This document shows, piece by piece, positions 7,770 to 16,217 of a stretch of DNA of 23,723 bases (position 1 is the stretch's first letter; every line of letters starts with the position of its first letter). Where the stretch lies: the NCBI GenBank assembly GCA_002347485.1, contig DDXM01000035.1:2031-25753 (forward strand), in the 5' to 3' direction. A program made the position numbers and the translations under genes. The DNA comes from Anaerolineaceae bacterium UBA2260. GTDB taxonomy: Bacteria > Chloroflexota > Anaerolineae > Anaerolineales > Anaerolineaceae. The notes beneath the pieces are model-generated. The model ran no database searches. It was given only the letters and a program-made list of their open reading frames with translations, and had not been told where the DNA came from.

Positions 7770-7885
7770 TATAATTGGGAAGCGTTTTAACGCCGGAATG
7801 GCGACATTCCGGAGATCACATTGAGGGCTGTAAACACCTGTCCAAAGATCTCCGTTTCAAATTTATATATAAAAGGACAGTAAAG
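7770..7885 (+). promoter_or_regulatory. Promoter -10 and hairpin leader of the trigger factor operon
   Basis: TATAAT at 7770-7775 is a good -10 for the tig-clpP block; a matching -35 is not obvious. The leader of about 100 bases contains a perfect eight-base-pair hairpin (CCGGAATG with CATTCCGG, 7793-7800 and 7805-7812) capped by GCGA, a stable GNRA tetraloop, with no T tract, so it is not a terminator. The rest of the 7643-7885 gap shows nothing else I can name. Confidence 0.5.
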
Positions 7886-9373
7886 TTGAAAATCAATCTT
7901 GAACCACGCGACGACCACCAGGTAAAAATCATTGCCGAATTCGAAACCAGTTCACTGGACCAATACAAGGGAAAAGCCGCCCGCCGCATCGCTTCCAAAG
8001 CCAAAATCCCGGGTTTCCGCCCTGGTAAAGCCCCCTACGATGTGATCGCCCGGTTTTATGGCGAACCTGCCATCGAAGAGGACGCGATTGAGTTGATGAT
8101 GGAGGAGGTTTACCCGGACATCCTGACTGAAGCCAAAATCTCGCCCGCCGCGCCCGGTATGCTTGAGGATGTGGATAAAGGCGATCCCATCAAGTTCACT
8201 TTTGTAATCCCGCTCGAACCTACCGTCGACCTGGGCAGCTACCGTGAAATCCGCAAGGCTTACACGCCTGAACCCGTTACCGAGGAACAGGTTGATGAAT
8301 TCATCCAGCGGCTGCGCCGCACCTACGCTACCGCTGAGCCTATCGAACGCCCGGCTGAAGTCGGTGACCTGGTGTACGTCAAAGTTAACGCCACGATCAT
8401 TAATCCCTCAGAAAACGACAAGCCTGAACTGCTCAAGGATTCTCCTCTCCAGCTGGTTATCGGCGAGAACGACCCGGAAGACAATGGTTACCCCTACACC
8501 GGTTTTGGTGACGAACTGATCGGTCTTTCCGCCAACCAGGAAAAAACCTTCCGCTACACCTACACGCAAGATTCCAAGTTCGAGAACCTGCGCGGCAAGG
8601 AAGTCGAGTTCCATGTGCTGCTACAGAACGTCAAGAAACTGACCCTGCCCGAAGAGAACGACGAATTTGCCAAGATGTTTGGCGAATATGAATCGTTTGA
8701 GCAACTGAAGGAAGGCGCGAAGCAGCAGCTGGCAGCGCGCCAGCAAAGCGACTACGACCTGACATACTTTGAAGATTTGCTGGATGAGGTAGCCCAAAAA
8801 GCCACGGTTAAGTTCCCACCCCAGGTACTGGAACACGAGATGGAACACATCGTTGAATCGGTCACGCATGATCTTTCCCATCAACACATGGACCTTGAGA
8901 CCTATCTCAAGACTATCAAGAAAGAAAAGGAGGCCTGGATGGAAGAGGATGTTAAACCAGCCGCCGTTAAAAACCTGACCAAGTCGCTCGTCATACAGGA
9001 ACTTTCCAAGGTTGAGGGAATAAAATTCGAGAACGAAGACCTGCAGGCTGAAGTCACCAACATGCTGGTGGAAATGCAACAGAATACTGAGCCTAAAGCG
9101 CTGGAAAAACAGCTCAAGAACAAGGACTTCATCAACGCGGTCACGATGGAAGCTGCATCCCGTGTGATCAATCGCAAAACTTTCGAACGCATGAAAGAGA
9201 TCGCTACTGGCACCTTTATCGAGTCCAAAGAAGAGGACAAAGCCGTAGAGCCGAAGAAATCCACTCGTAAGAGCGCCAAAACGGCTGAACCCACGGTTGA
9301 TACCGTTGCGGAAGAGAAGCCAAAAGCCCGGAAGACCACGAAAAAAGTGACCGAGCCTGCCGCGGACAATTAA
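7886..9373 (+). CDS. tig: Trigger factor, ribosome-bound chaperone
   Basis: 495 residues, longer than the usual 430-450 because of a tail. Trigger factor binds near the ribosome exit tunnel and shields new chains. The N-terminal domain has the ribosome-docking loop GFRPGKAP (residues 43-50). A FKBP-like middle domain spans about 157-250 (DLVYVKVNATI, GFGDELIGL, NLRGKEVEFHV), and the C-terminal chaperone arms run from about 255 to 440. The last 49 residues are a low-complexity tail of alternating Lys/Glu with Thr, Ala and Pro. The FKBP part has replaced the usual DGxxFDG strand with a longer loop, so prolyl isomerase activity may be weak. I chose TTG 7886 because it has AAAGGA about eight bases upstream and starts the domain as expected (KINLEPRDDHQVKI); a longer reading would run through the leader hairpin. 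clpP follows by 28 bases. Confidence 0.95.
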   Translation: MKINLEPRDDHQVKIIAEFETSSLDQYKGKAARRIASKAKIPGFRPGKAPYDVIARFYGEPAIEEDAIELMMEEVYPDILTEAKISPAAPGMLEDVDKGDPIKFTFVIPLEPTVDLGSYREIRKAYTPEPVTEEQVDEFIQRLRRTYATAEPIERPAEVGDLVYVKVNATIINPSENDKPELLKDSPLQLVIGENDPEDNGYPYTGFGDELIGLSANQEKTFRYTYTQDSKFENLRGKEVEFHVLLQNVKKLTLPEENDEFAKMFGEYESFEQLKEGAKQQLAARQQSDYDLTYFEDLLDEVAQKATVKFPPQVLEHEMEHIVESVTHDLSHQHMDLETYLKTIKKEKEAWMEEDVKPAAVKNLTKSLVIQELSKVEGIKFENEDLQAEVTNMLVEMQQNTEPKALEKQLKNKDFINAVTMEAASRVINRKTFERMKEIATGTFIESKEEDKAVEPKKSTRKSAKTAEPTVDTVAEEKPKARKTTKKVTEPAADN

Positions 9374-9401
9374 CATCGTTTAGAGACTTACAGGAGACAA
9401 A

Positions 9402-10007
9402 ATGAAATTACCCGATTACCGAAACGTAATCCCCATGGTCATCGAATCATCCGGCCGTGGTGAGCGCGCCTATGATATCTACTCCCTGCTTTTCCGGGAG
9501 CGCATCGTCTTTGTCGGCACCGCAATTGACGACCAGGTGGCCAACGCCGTGGTCGCCCAGCTGCTCGTGCTGAGCCGCGAAGACCCCGAAGCCGACATTC
9601 AAATGTACATCAATTCCCCCGGCGGGCAGATCTACTCCGGCCTTGCCATTTATGACACCATGAAGATGGTACCCAATAAGATCAGCACGGTCGCCGTGGG
9701 CGTCACCGCCTCCTTTGGTACAGTGTTGCTCGCCGCCGGTACCAAGGGCAAGCGCTATGCCCTCCCGCACGCCACTATTCACATGCACCAGCCCCTTGGC
9801 GGCGCCGAAGGCCAGGCATCGGACATCGAGATTCAGGCGCGCGAGATCCTACGCCTCAAAGCCAGATTAATGAACATTCTTGCCGAATCCACCGGACAAA
9901 CGCTGGAAGTTCTTCAGCACGACACGGACCGCAATTACTACATGGACGCGCAACAGGCGGTCGAATACGGCATTGTCGACCAGGTGCTCACCCCACCACA
10001 GCACTGA
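9402..10007 (+). CDS. clpP: ATP-dependent Clp protease proteolytic subunit
   Basis: 201 residues, standard for ClpP, the serine protease barrel that degrades proteins delivered by ClpX, ClpA or ClpC. The catalytic triad is visible: Ser104 in VTASFGTVL, His129 in IHMHQPLGG and Asp176 in DTDRNYYM. The oxyanion and substrate loop NSPGG (71-75) and the helix EIQAREILRLKARL are conserved. The start ATG has AGGAGA just upstream. Location behind tig is a common bacterial order, and the usual third gene, clpX, is absent here; a HAD phosphatase follows instead. Confidence 0.97.
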   Translation: MKLPDYRNVIPMVIESSGRGERAYDIYSLLFRERIVFVGTAIDDQVANAVVAQLLVLSREDPEADIQMYINSPGGQIYSGLAIYDTMKMVPNKISTVAVGVTASFGTVLLAAGTKGKRYALPHATIHMHQPLGGAEGQASDIEIQAREILRLKARLMNILAESTGQTLEVLQHDTDRNYYMDAQQAVEYGIVDQVLTPPQH

Positions 10008-10023
10008 GCCAAATGAATGACCG

Positions 10024-10057
10024 TGAGCCGGGTGGCGGGTGCTATCCGGCTCATTTT
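10024..10057 (+). terminator. Terminator-like hairpin between clpP and the HAD gene
   Basis: A ten-base-pair stem (10024-10033 with 10044-10053, one G-T pair) ends in TTTT. It lies 17 bases after clpP and 10 bases before the next start codon, so it may end most transcripts or act as a partial terminator inside the run of genes. Confidence 0.65.
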
Positions 10058-10067
10058 ATGAGGTTGC

Positions 10068-10865
10068 ATGAATAAAGACCAAATTAAATCCTTGAAAGCT
10101 CTCATTATCGATATGGACGGCGTGCTTTGGCGGGAATCGGAAGCCATTGGCAACCTGGCTGAAGTTTTCGCCCAGATCGATCGACTCAACCTAGACTACA
10201 TCCTCGCCACTAATAACGCCACCAAAACGCCGCGCAAGTATGTGGAAAAACTCGCCGGATTTGGCGCGCTGGTGTCCGAGGAAAGGATCGTCAATTCCTC
10301 AATGGCGGTAGCATACCTGCTCCATAAGCGCTTCCCGTCAGGTGGTAATGTTTACATCGTCGGTGAAAGCGGGCTCAGCGAAGCCCTCGAGAGCATTGGT
10401 TTTCACATCTCAGACAAGGATTGCGTCGCGGTCGTCGCCAGCATGGACCGCGGAATCAGTTTTGAGAAGCTCAGTCGCGCCACCTTGCTCATACGCAACG
10501 GGGTGCCTTTCTATGCCACCAACCCCGACCGCACCTACCCCACCCCCGAGGGATTGATCCCCGGTGCCGGTTCGATCATCGGCGCTCTCGAAATCTCCAC
10601 CGACATCAAGCCAATCATCGCTGGTAAACCCAACCCCACCCTGTTCGAGTTCGCGCTTGACAGGCTGGGTACCTCCCCGGCAGAAACCCTGGTGATCGGT
10701 GACCGCCTGGAGACGGATATCATCGGTGGCCAGAAACTGGGCTGCCCGACAGCGTTGGTGCTCTCCGGTATCGCCTCGCGCGAGGAAGCAGAAGCGCACC
10801 AACCCCCGGTTGATCAGATAGCTCCCACGCTGTCCGATCTACTGAAGGAACTAGATGTCCGATAA
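10068..10865 (+). CDS. HAD-IIA family hydrolase (NagD-like phosphatase)
   Basis: 265 residues, typical of NagD/PGP/p-nitrophenyl phosphatase-like HAD enzymes that remove phosphate from sugar phosphates, nucleotides or damaged metabolites such as 2-phosphoglycolate. The four motifs are present: DMDGVL (nucleophile Asp15 and acid Asp17), ATNNATK (Thr48), Lys187 in AGKPNP, and GDRLETD (Asp212, Asp217) for Mg2+. A C2-type cap lies between. The substrate cannot be told from sequence; a house-cleaning role such as phosphoglycolate removal is one option. The ATG has a GAGGTT site upstream. Its last 11 bases overlap rlmN, which points to translational coupling. Confidence 0.9.
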   Translation: MNKDQIKSLKALIIDMDGVLWRESEAIGNLAEVFAQIDRLNLDYILATNNATKTPRKYVEKLAGFGALVSEERIVNSSMAVAYLLHKRFPSGGNVYIVGESGLSEALESIGFHISDKDCVAVVASMDRGISFEKLSRATLLIRNGVPFYATNPDRTYPTPEGLIPGAGSIIGALEISTDIKPIIAGKPNPTLFEFALDRLGTSPAETLVIGDRLETDIIGGQKLGCPTALVLSGIASREEAEAHQPPVDQIAPTLSDLLKELDVR

Positions 10866-11901
10866 GCCGTATTTTTTCGATCTCGATGCGCAGCAACTCA
10901 AGGAATATTTCCTTGCCATCGGCGAACCTGCCTTCCGTGCTGAACAATTGTGGAAAGGCGTTTTTCAACACCTTGCCGCGGGTCCGAATGAAATCACCGC
11001 GCTGCCAAAAACATTGCGCGAAAAACTGGCCGCGGAGATCACCTTCAGCCGTTTTAACCAGGTTGACCGGTTGGTTTCAACCGACGGTGAGACGGTGAAG
11101 ATTCTCTTCAACCTGCCGGACGGCGCCAGGATCGAGGCAGTGTTGATGCATTACGATGAACGCGAAACCTTATGCATCTCTTCACAGGCTGGCTGCGCGA
11201 TGGGTTGTGTTTTCTGCGCCACCGGTCAAATGGGACTGAAACGCAGCCTCACCTCTGGTGAGATCGTTGAACAGGTCATGCACTACGCGCGCGAACTGGC
11301 GGGAAGAGGCAGCAAAGTGACCAATATCGTGGTCATGGGCATGGGCGAGCCTTTCCACAACTATGAAGCCGTGATGGCTGCCATCAACCGCCTGAATGAT
11401 CCAAATGGGATGAACCTGGGAGCGCGGCGCTTTACCATTTCCACCGTCGGTATCATTCCAGGTTTACGCCGTTTCACGGCAGAAAAAAGTCAGGTGAATC
11501 TGGCGGTCAGTCTGCACGCGGCCAACGACTCCCTGCGCAGCCGGCTGATTCCCGCCAATCGCAAATATCCGCTTGCAGAACTCATCAAAGCCTGTCGCGA
11601 GTATGTAGAAACAACCGGGCGTCGCTTAACCTTCGAATGGGCGTTGATCGCTGGGGTAAACGACACGGCCCACGACGCGCTGGAACTGGCAGCCCTGGTC
11701 AAGGGTTTAAATTGCCACGTCAACCTGATCCCTTTAAATCCCACGACGCAATACCCAGGCGCGCCTACCACCAGCGCGCGTGCCCAGGAATTCAAGAAGA
11801 TCCTTGATTCTTCCGGCATTGCTTGCACCATTCGCCTGCGCCGCGGCATCGATATACAGGCGGGTTGCGGGCAACTGGCAGCCAGGAACATTCGCGCTTG
11901 A
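10855..11901 (+). CDS. rlmN: Dual-specificity 23S rRNA/tRNA adenine-C2 methyltransferase RlmN
   Basis: 348 residues, normal length. This radical SAM enzyme methylates A2503 of 23S rRNA, and A37 of some tRNAs, by a ping-pong mechanism. The iron-sulfur motif is CAMGCVFC (Cys114, Cys118, Cys121); the resolving cysteine Cys107 lies in TLCISSQAG, and the methyl-carrier Cys338 lies in the C-terminal QAGCGQL. GMGEPFHNY, TISTVGIIPG and SLHAANDSLRS are also family hallmarks. The presence of both Cys107 and Cys338 argues for active RlmN. The ATG overlaps the HAD gene and has AAGGAA four bases upstream inside it. Confidence 0.97.
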   Translation: MSDKPYFFDLDAQQLKEYFLAIGEPAFRAEQLWKGVFQHLAAGPNEITALPKTLREKLAAEITFSRFNQVDRLVSTDGETVKILFNLPDGARIEAVLMHYDERETLCISSQAGCAMGCVFCATGQMGLKRSLTSGEIVEQVMHYARELAGRGSKVTNIVVMGMGEPFHNYEAVMAAINRLNDPNGMNLGARRFTISTVGIIPGLRRFTAEKSQVNLAVSLHAANDSLRSRLIPANRKYPLAELIKACREYVETTGRRLTFEWALIAGVNDTAHDALELAALVKGLNCHVNLIPLNPTTQYPGAPTTSARAQEFKKILDSSGIACTIRLRRGIDIQAGCGQLAARNIRA

Positions 11902-11919
11902 AGCGCGAAAATCAACGCA

Positions 11920-11928
11920 TGTTATAAT
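11920..11928 (+). promoter_or_regulatory. Extended -10 promoter of ftsY-prfB
   Basis: TGT plus TATAAT (11923-11928) is a perfect extended -10, with TTGAAG at 11898-11903 as a loose -35 (19-base spacer). The -10 ends nine bases before the ftsY ATG at 11938, so the transcript would begin almost at the start codon. No ribosome site lies in between, which fits a leaderless or near-leaderless message. Confidence 0.65.
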
Positions 11929-11937
11929 CTCTGACCG

Positions 11938-12846
11938 ATGAGCGAATTATTCAATAAATGGCGTGAAAGCCTCGACCGCACTCGCAAGGCGACTTTTGGC
12001 CGCATCGTTTCGGTCTTCGGTGGCTCTGAGGTCAACCAGGAAACCTGGGATGACTTGGAAGCTCTGTTGATCCAGGCGGACGTGGGTGTGGAAACCAGCC
12101 AATATATCAGCCATCACCTGCGCAAAGCAGTGCAAGAGCAAGGGATCATCACAACGACGGAATTTCAACAGGCATTGGGTGTGATCCTGCGTGACCTCCT
12201 GCTGACGCCAATCCAATTGGATATTGAAACCCACCACCCCGCCGTCATTTTGCTGGTCGGGGTGAATGGCTCAGGCAAAACCACCACCGCTGCCAAATTG
12301 GGGAATTTGTACGCCAGGGAAGGCAAAAAGGTGCTGCTGGCGGCTGGAGATACTTACCGCGCTGCTGCCATCGATCAGTTGCAGGTGTGGGGCGAGCGAC
12401 TTAACCTGCCGGTCATCGCCGGTCAGCCGGATTCTGATCCCGGGGCGGTGGCGTATGATTCGGTACAGGCGGCGATCGCGCGTAACATGGATATTCTTCT
12501 GATCGACACCGCAGGACGCCTTCACACACGCTACAACTTGATGGAAGAGTTGAAGAAGGTCAACCGGGTGGTTGGCAAAGCGCTGCCCGGCGCGCCGCAC
12601 GCGGTGCTGCTGGTGCTGGACGCCACCACGGGACAGAACGCGTTGCTGCAAGCGCGCGCCTTCCAGCAGGCAGTACAAGCCAACGGCGTTATCCTAACCA
12701 AACTTGATTCCTCCGCGCGCGGCGGGATGGCGTTCGCCATTCAAAAGGAACTTGGGCTGCCCATCTATTACGCCGGGCTGGGTGAAAAACCTGAAGACCT
12801 GCAGCCTTTCAACCGCGATGAATTTGTAAAAAATATACTTGCTTAG
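11938..12846 (+). CDS. ftsY: Signal recognition particle receptor FtsY
   Basis: 302 residues: the NG core only, without the long acidic A domain seen in E. coli, as is common outside proteobacteria. FtsY is the membrane-associated GTPase that receives ribosome-SRP complexes and hands them to SecYEG. A helical N domain (about 1-95) is followed by the G domain with G1 GVNGSGKTTT (108-117), AAGDTYRAAAIDQL, G3 DTAGR, G4 TKLD, and the closing GLGEKPEDLQPF. The loop after TKLD reads SSARGG rather than the common GTAKGG. The amphipathic start MSELFNKWRESLDRTR may bind membrane. prfB starts 14 bases after the stop. Confidence 0.97.
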   Translation: MSELFNKWRESLDRTRKATFGRIVSVFGGSEVNQETWDDLEALLIQADVGVETSQYISHHLRKAVQEQGIITTTEFQQALGVILRDLLLTPIQLDIETHHPAVILLVGVNGSGKTTTAAKLGNLYAREGKKVLLAAGDTYRAAAIDQLQVWGERLNLPVIAGQPDSDPGAVAYDSVQAAIARNMDILLIDTAGRLHTRYNLMEELKKVNRVVGKALPGAPHAVLLVLDATTGQNALLQARAFQQAVQANGVILTKLDSSARGGMAFAIQKELGLPIYYAGLGEKPEDLQPFNRDEFVKNILA

Positions 12847-12860
12847 ACGCTTGAGGTTTT

Positions 12861-13947
12861 ATGGATCAACTGGTTATAACTCTGCAATCGAATCTCACTT
12901 CCATTCATTCACTATTGGAGCGTCTTTGACCTGCCTGCAAAGGAACATCAACTCGCCATACTGACCCAAAAAAGTGAAGATCCCGCGCTTTGGAATGATC
13001 CGAAGCAGGCGCAAACAGTCATGAAAGACCTGGCAGACCTGCGGGAAGAAATTTCCGTTTGGAAAAAATTGGAAAAACGTATATCCGACGCGCTTGAGCT
13101 GGCTGAATTGTGCGATCCCTCGATGCAAAACGAGCTGGAAGCCGAGGTCGCGGAGATTTCTGTTGAACTTTCCCGCCTCGAGATTTCCACTTTGCTGGGG
13201 GGGCGCTATGATCGGGGCAACGCGCTGCTGACCATCAACACCGGCGAAGGCGGCACCGACGCCCAAGACTGGGCAGCCATGCTGGAGCGCATGTACCTGC
13301 GTTGGTGTGAGCGGCGCGGCTATTCCACAGAGATCCTCGACCAGACCGAGGGTGAAGAAGCCGGCATCAAATCGGTCAGCATAGCAGTTACCGGTGCTTA
13401 CGCCTATGGTTACCTGCGCGCCGAAAAAGGCGTGCACCGCCTGGTGAGATTGTCACCGTACGACTCAGCCCACCGCCGTCACACCTCTTTCGCCCAGGTC
13501 GAGGTGCTGCCCGAAGCCGTGCAGGAAGACCCGCTGGTTGTGATCAACCCTGATGAACTGAAGATCGATATTTATAAATCCTCCGGCGCTGGCGGGCAGA
13601 ACGTGCAGAAGAACGCCACCGCGGTGCGTATCACGCACATCCCCACCGGGTTGGTCGTCTCCTGTCAGAACGAACGCTCGCAATTGCAGAACCGGGAAAA
13701 TGCGATGCGCGTATTGCGCGCGCGTTTACTGGACCTGGCGCAGATTGCCGCGGAAAAACACCTATCCGATCTGCGCGGCGCATACCAGAAAGCTGAATGG
13801 GGTAGCCAGATCAGGTCCTATGTCCTCCACCCGTACCAGATGGTCAAAGACCACCGCACTGAGTACGAAGTTGGCAACACCACGGCAGTGCTGGATGGCG
13901 ACCTGGATGGATTCATGGAAGCCTGGCTGAGGATGAAGAAGGAATAA
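12861..13947 (+). CDS. prfB: Peptide chain release factor 2, with +1 programmed frameshift
   Basis: RF2 recognises UGA and UAA stops and triggers peptide release. Translation starts at ATG 12861 (GAGG four bases upstream), runs 22 codons to CTT (12924-12926), and meets an in-frame TGA at 12927. A +1 shift at CTT-T continues as GAC CTG CCT in the frame that ends at 13947, giving about 361 residues. The slip site CTTTGAC and a GGAG three bases upstream (12917-12920) match the known RF2 autoregulation signal. The GGQ catalytic motif lies in SGAGGQNVQK (13591-13599). The stop-recognition tripeptide reads SPY (13453-13461) where E. coli and B. subtilis RF2 have SPF. Read without the shift, the body would seem to start at 13021, losing about 50 residues. 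Confidence 0.96.
12917..12930 (+). promoter_or_regulatory. RF2 programmed frameshift site
   Basis: GGAG, a three-base spacer CGT, then CTT TGA C. The internal ribosome-site-like GGAG and the slow UGA stop together push the ribosome forward one base; when RF2 is plentiful, termination at the UGA lowers further RF2 synthesis. The spacing is the same as in E. coli. Confidence 0.95.
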
Positions 13948-13965
13948 ATAGAAAACGATGAAAAC

Positions 13966-13997
13966 AACACCGGTAAACTTATTAGTGCCGGTGTTTT
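13966..13997 (+). terminator. Terminator of ftsY-prfB
   Basis: An eight-base-pair stem (AACACCGG with CCGGTGTT, 13966-13973 and 13988-13995), a 14-base loop and a T-rich end follow prfB by 19 bases. Confidence 0.8.
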
Positions 13998-14040
13998 ATT
14001 ACGGGAGAAGCAAGCAACGGGAAGCGGAAAACTGGCGTTT

Positions 14041-14049
14041 TGGTAAAAT
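14041..14049 (+). promoter_or_regulatory. Extended -10 promoter of the dehydrogenase operon
   Basis: TGG plus TAAAAT (14044-14049). The leader of about 68 bases to the ATG at 14124 can form two small hairpins: TGG-TTTGAA-CCA (around 14060-14070) and AGCCT with AGGCT (around 14070-14087). I recognise no riboswitch class. Confidence 0.48.
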
Positions 14050-14123
14050 AAACAGGAATGGTTTGAACCAGCCTCTTTTCTAAGGCTGACTGAGTGAGAC
14101 TAATCAAACTTAAAGGATGGCAG

Positions 14124-16217
14124 ATGACCGACCACCGCATCAAGAAGCATCCGATATTACCGGTTCCTGAACGCGAGGAAATTGAATTTTATTGGCAGGG
14201 TCAACCTTTGAAAGCGCTCAAAGGTGAAACCATCGCCGCGGCGTTGTTCGCCAACGGTATCCAGGTTTTTGGACATCATCAAAAAGACGGTTCTCCTCTC
14301 GGCATCTTTTGTGCCAATGGGCAATGCTCACAATGCATGGTGATCGCAGATGGCAGGCCGTTGAAATCCTGCATGGAGCTGGTCACAGAGAAGATGCAGG
14401 TGGAACCCAATGACGGCAACCCCGTATTACCGGAGGTCAAATCCGCACCCAAATTGCGGCCGATTCCCGAGATCGCCATTCCTGTGCTGATCATCGGTGG
14501 CGGTCCGGCGGGACTCTCAGCCGCGATTGAATTGGGTAAACTGGGGGTCGAGGTCATCCTGGTGGATGACAAACACCGACTGGGCGGCAAACTGGTGTTG
14601 CAAACCCACCGCTTCTTTGGCTCTGCCGAGGCGGTGTACGCCGGTACGCGCGGCATCGATATCGCCACCCGATTGGAAACGGAAGTAAAAAAGCTGCCGA
14701 GCGTGCAGATCTGGACGCAAACCACATGCCTGGCGGTGTACAGCGACAAAAAAGTGGGCGTTTTACTGAACGGGAAGAAATACGTACTGGTCACTCCCCA
14801 GGTATTGCTCGTCGCCACCGGGGCGCGTGAGAAATTCCTCGCCTTCAAGGGCAATACCCTGCCCGGTGTATACGGGGCGGGCGCGTTTCAGACCCTGGTT
14901 AATCGCGACCTGGTAAGACCTGCAGAGAAACTCTTCATCATCGGCGGCGGGAATGTTGGTCTCATCGCGGGTTATCACGCCCTCCAAGCGGGAATCGGCG
15001 TGGTTGGCCTCGTGGAAGCGTTGCCGCAGTGTGGTGGGTACAAGGTTCACAAGGACAAACTGGTCAGGATGGGCGTGCCCATCTACACCTCGCATACCAT
15101 CCTCTCCGCCAACGGGGAAGAAAAAGTCGAATCTGTGACCATCGCACAGGTGGATGAGCGCTTCAGGCCTATCCCTGGCACAGAACAGTCATTCGCCTGC
15201 GACGCGGTGCTGGTCGCTGTGGGACTCGACCCGGTCAACGAGTTCTACCAGAAAGCGCTTGAATTCGGCGTAACAGCCTTCGTCGCCGGTGACGCGGAAG
15301 AGATCGCGGAAGCCTCCGCGGCGATCTTCAGCGGCAAGATCAAGGGATTGGAAATTGCCCTGGCGTTGGGGCTGCCTGTGGCAGAAGTTCCCGCCGAATG
15401 GTATCAGACTGGTGAGATCCTCAAATCAAAACCCGGCAATATTTTCGAGGAAGACCTGCCGGATGTCGAATCCGGGGTGATCCCGATCCTGCACTGCAAT
15501 CAGGAGATCCCCTGTAATCCATGCTCTGCGCTTTGCCCGCAGGGATTGATCGTGGTGGATAAGCAGGACATTCGCTCGATTCCCCGGTTTGTGGGCAATA
15601 ATTACTGCTGCAAAGCGTGCGAGAAATGCGTCGCCGGCTGCCCGGGTCTTGCCATCACGCTGGTGGATTATCGCACCAACCCGGACAAGCCGATCGTATC
15701 CATTCCATACGAATTTTCACGCGAAATGCTCAACCTTTCAGACCGGGTAACAATACTGGACACGGAAGGCACTGAACTGGGTGAAGCGGAAGTGCTTAAC
15801 ATTCACGCTTTCAAGGGCAACGACCGGACCCTCGTGGTACAAGTGGAAGCCTCCAGGGAGATCGCGTCGCGTATCGCCGGGATCAAGATTCAGCCGGTAT
15901 CCATCACCCAACCCATGAGGCAATATGTCGATCATGTGGCAGACGACACCATCATCTGCCGTTGCGAACACGTGACAGCAGGCGAAATCCGCGCCCTCAT
16001 CCGCCAGGGGTATCACGACATCAACGAGATCAAAACGGTCACCCGGGCAGCCATGGGAGCCTGCGGGGCAAAAACCTGCGCTTCGCTCATCCGCCGGCTA
16101 TTTGCGGAGGAAGGTGTTCCAGCCAACCAGGTGATCGATCCCTATAAACGCCCGATTTTTATCGAAGTCCCTCTGGGAGTATTTGCCGGCGAGAGCGGAG
16201 AGGAAGAAGCAGAATGA
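14124..16217 (+). CDS. Multi-domain FAD/iron-sulfur oxidoreductase (HcnA-HcnB/opine oxidase alpha-like fusion)
   Basis: 697 residues with at least five modules. A 2Fe-2S ferredoxin-like domain comes first (Cys63, Cys68, Cys71, Cys83), as in HcnA. A pyridine-nucleotide-disulfide-reductase-type flavoprotein follows (GGGPAG at 125-130; second dinucleotide site GGGNVG at 274-279), as in HcnB or sarcosine oxidase alpha. Then a double 4Fe-4S module with Cys458/464/467/471 and the classical Cys496/499/502/506, about 95 residues I cannot name (about 512-605), and a BFD-like 2Fe-2S domain (CRC at 612-614, Cys647, Cys652). Relatives are amino or imino acid dehydrogenases: proline, opine, sarcosine, or glycine in HCN synthase. 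The substrate is not evident. ATG 14124 has AAAGGA six bases upstream. Its stop overlaps the next gene by four bases (ATGA). Confidence 0.86.
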   Translation: MTDHRIKKHPILPVPEREEIEFYWQGQPLKALKGETIAAALFANGIQVFGHHQKDGSPLGIFCANGQCSQCMVIADGRPLKSCMELVTEKMQVEPNDGNPVLPEVKSAPKLRPIPEIAIPVLIIGGGPAGLSAAIELGKLGVEVILVDDKHRLGGKLVLQTHRFFGSAEAVYAGTRGIDIATRLETEVKKLPSVQIWTQTTCLAVYSDKKVGVLLNGKKYVLVTPQVLLVATGAREKFLAFKGNTLPGVYGAGAFQTLVNRDLVRPAEKLFIIGGGNVGLIAGYHALQAGIGVVGLVEALPQCGGYKVHKDKLVRMGVPIYTSHTILSANGEEKVESVTIAQVDERFRPIPGTEQSFACDAVLVAVGLDPVNEFYQKALEFGVTAFVAGDAEEIAEASAAIFSGKIKGLEIALALGLPVAEVPAEWYQTGEILKSKPGNIFEEDLPDVESGVIPILHCNQEIPCNPCSALCPQGLIVVDKQDIRSIPRFVGNNYCCKACEKCVAGCPGLAITLVDYRTNPDKPIVSIPYEFSREMLNLSDRVTILDTEGTELGEAEVLNIHAFKGNDRTLVVQVEASREIASRIAGIKIQPVSITQPMRQYVDHVADDTIICRCEHVTAGEIRALIRQGYHDINEIKTVTRAAMGACGAKTCASLIRRLFAEEGVPANQVIDPYKRPIFIEVPLGVFAGESGEEEAE

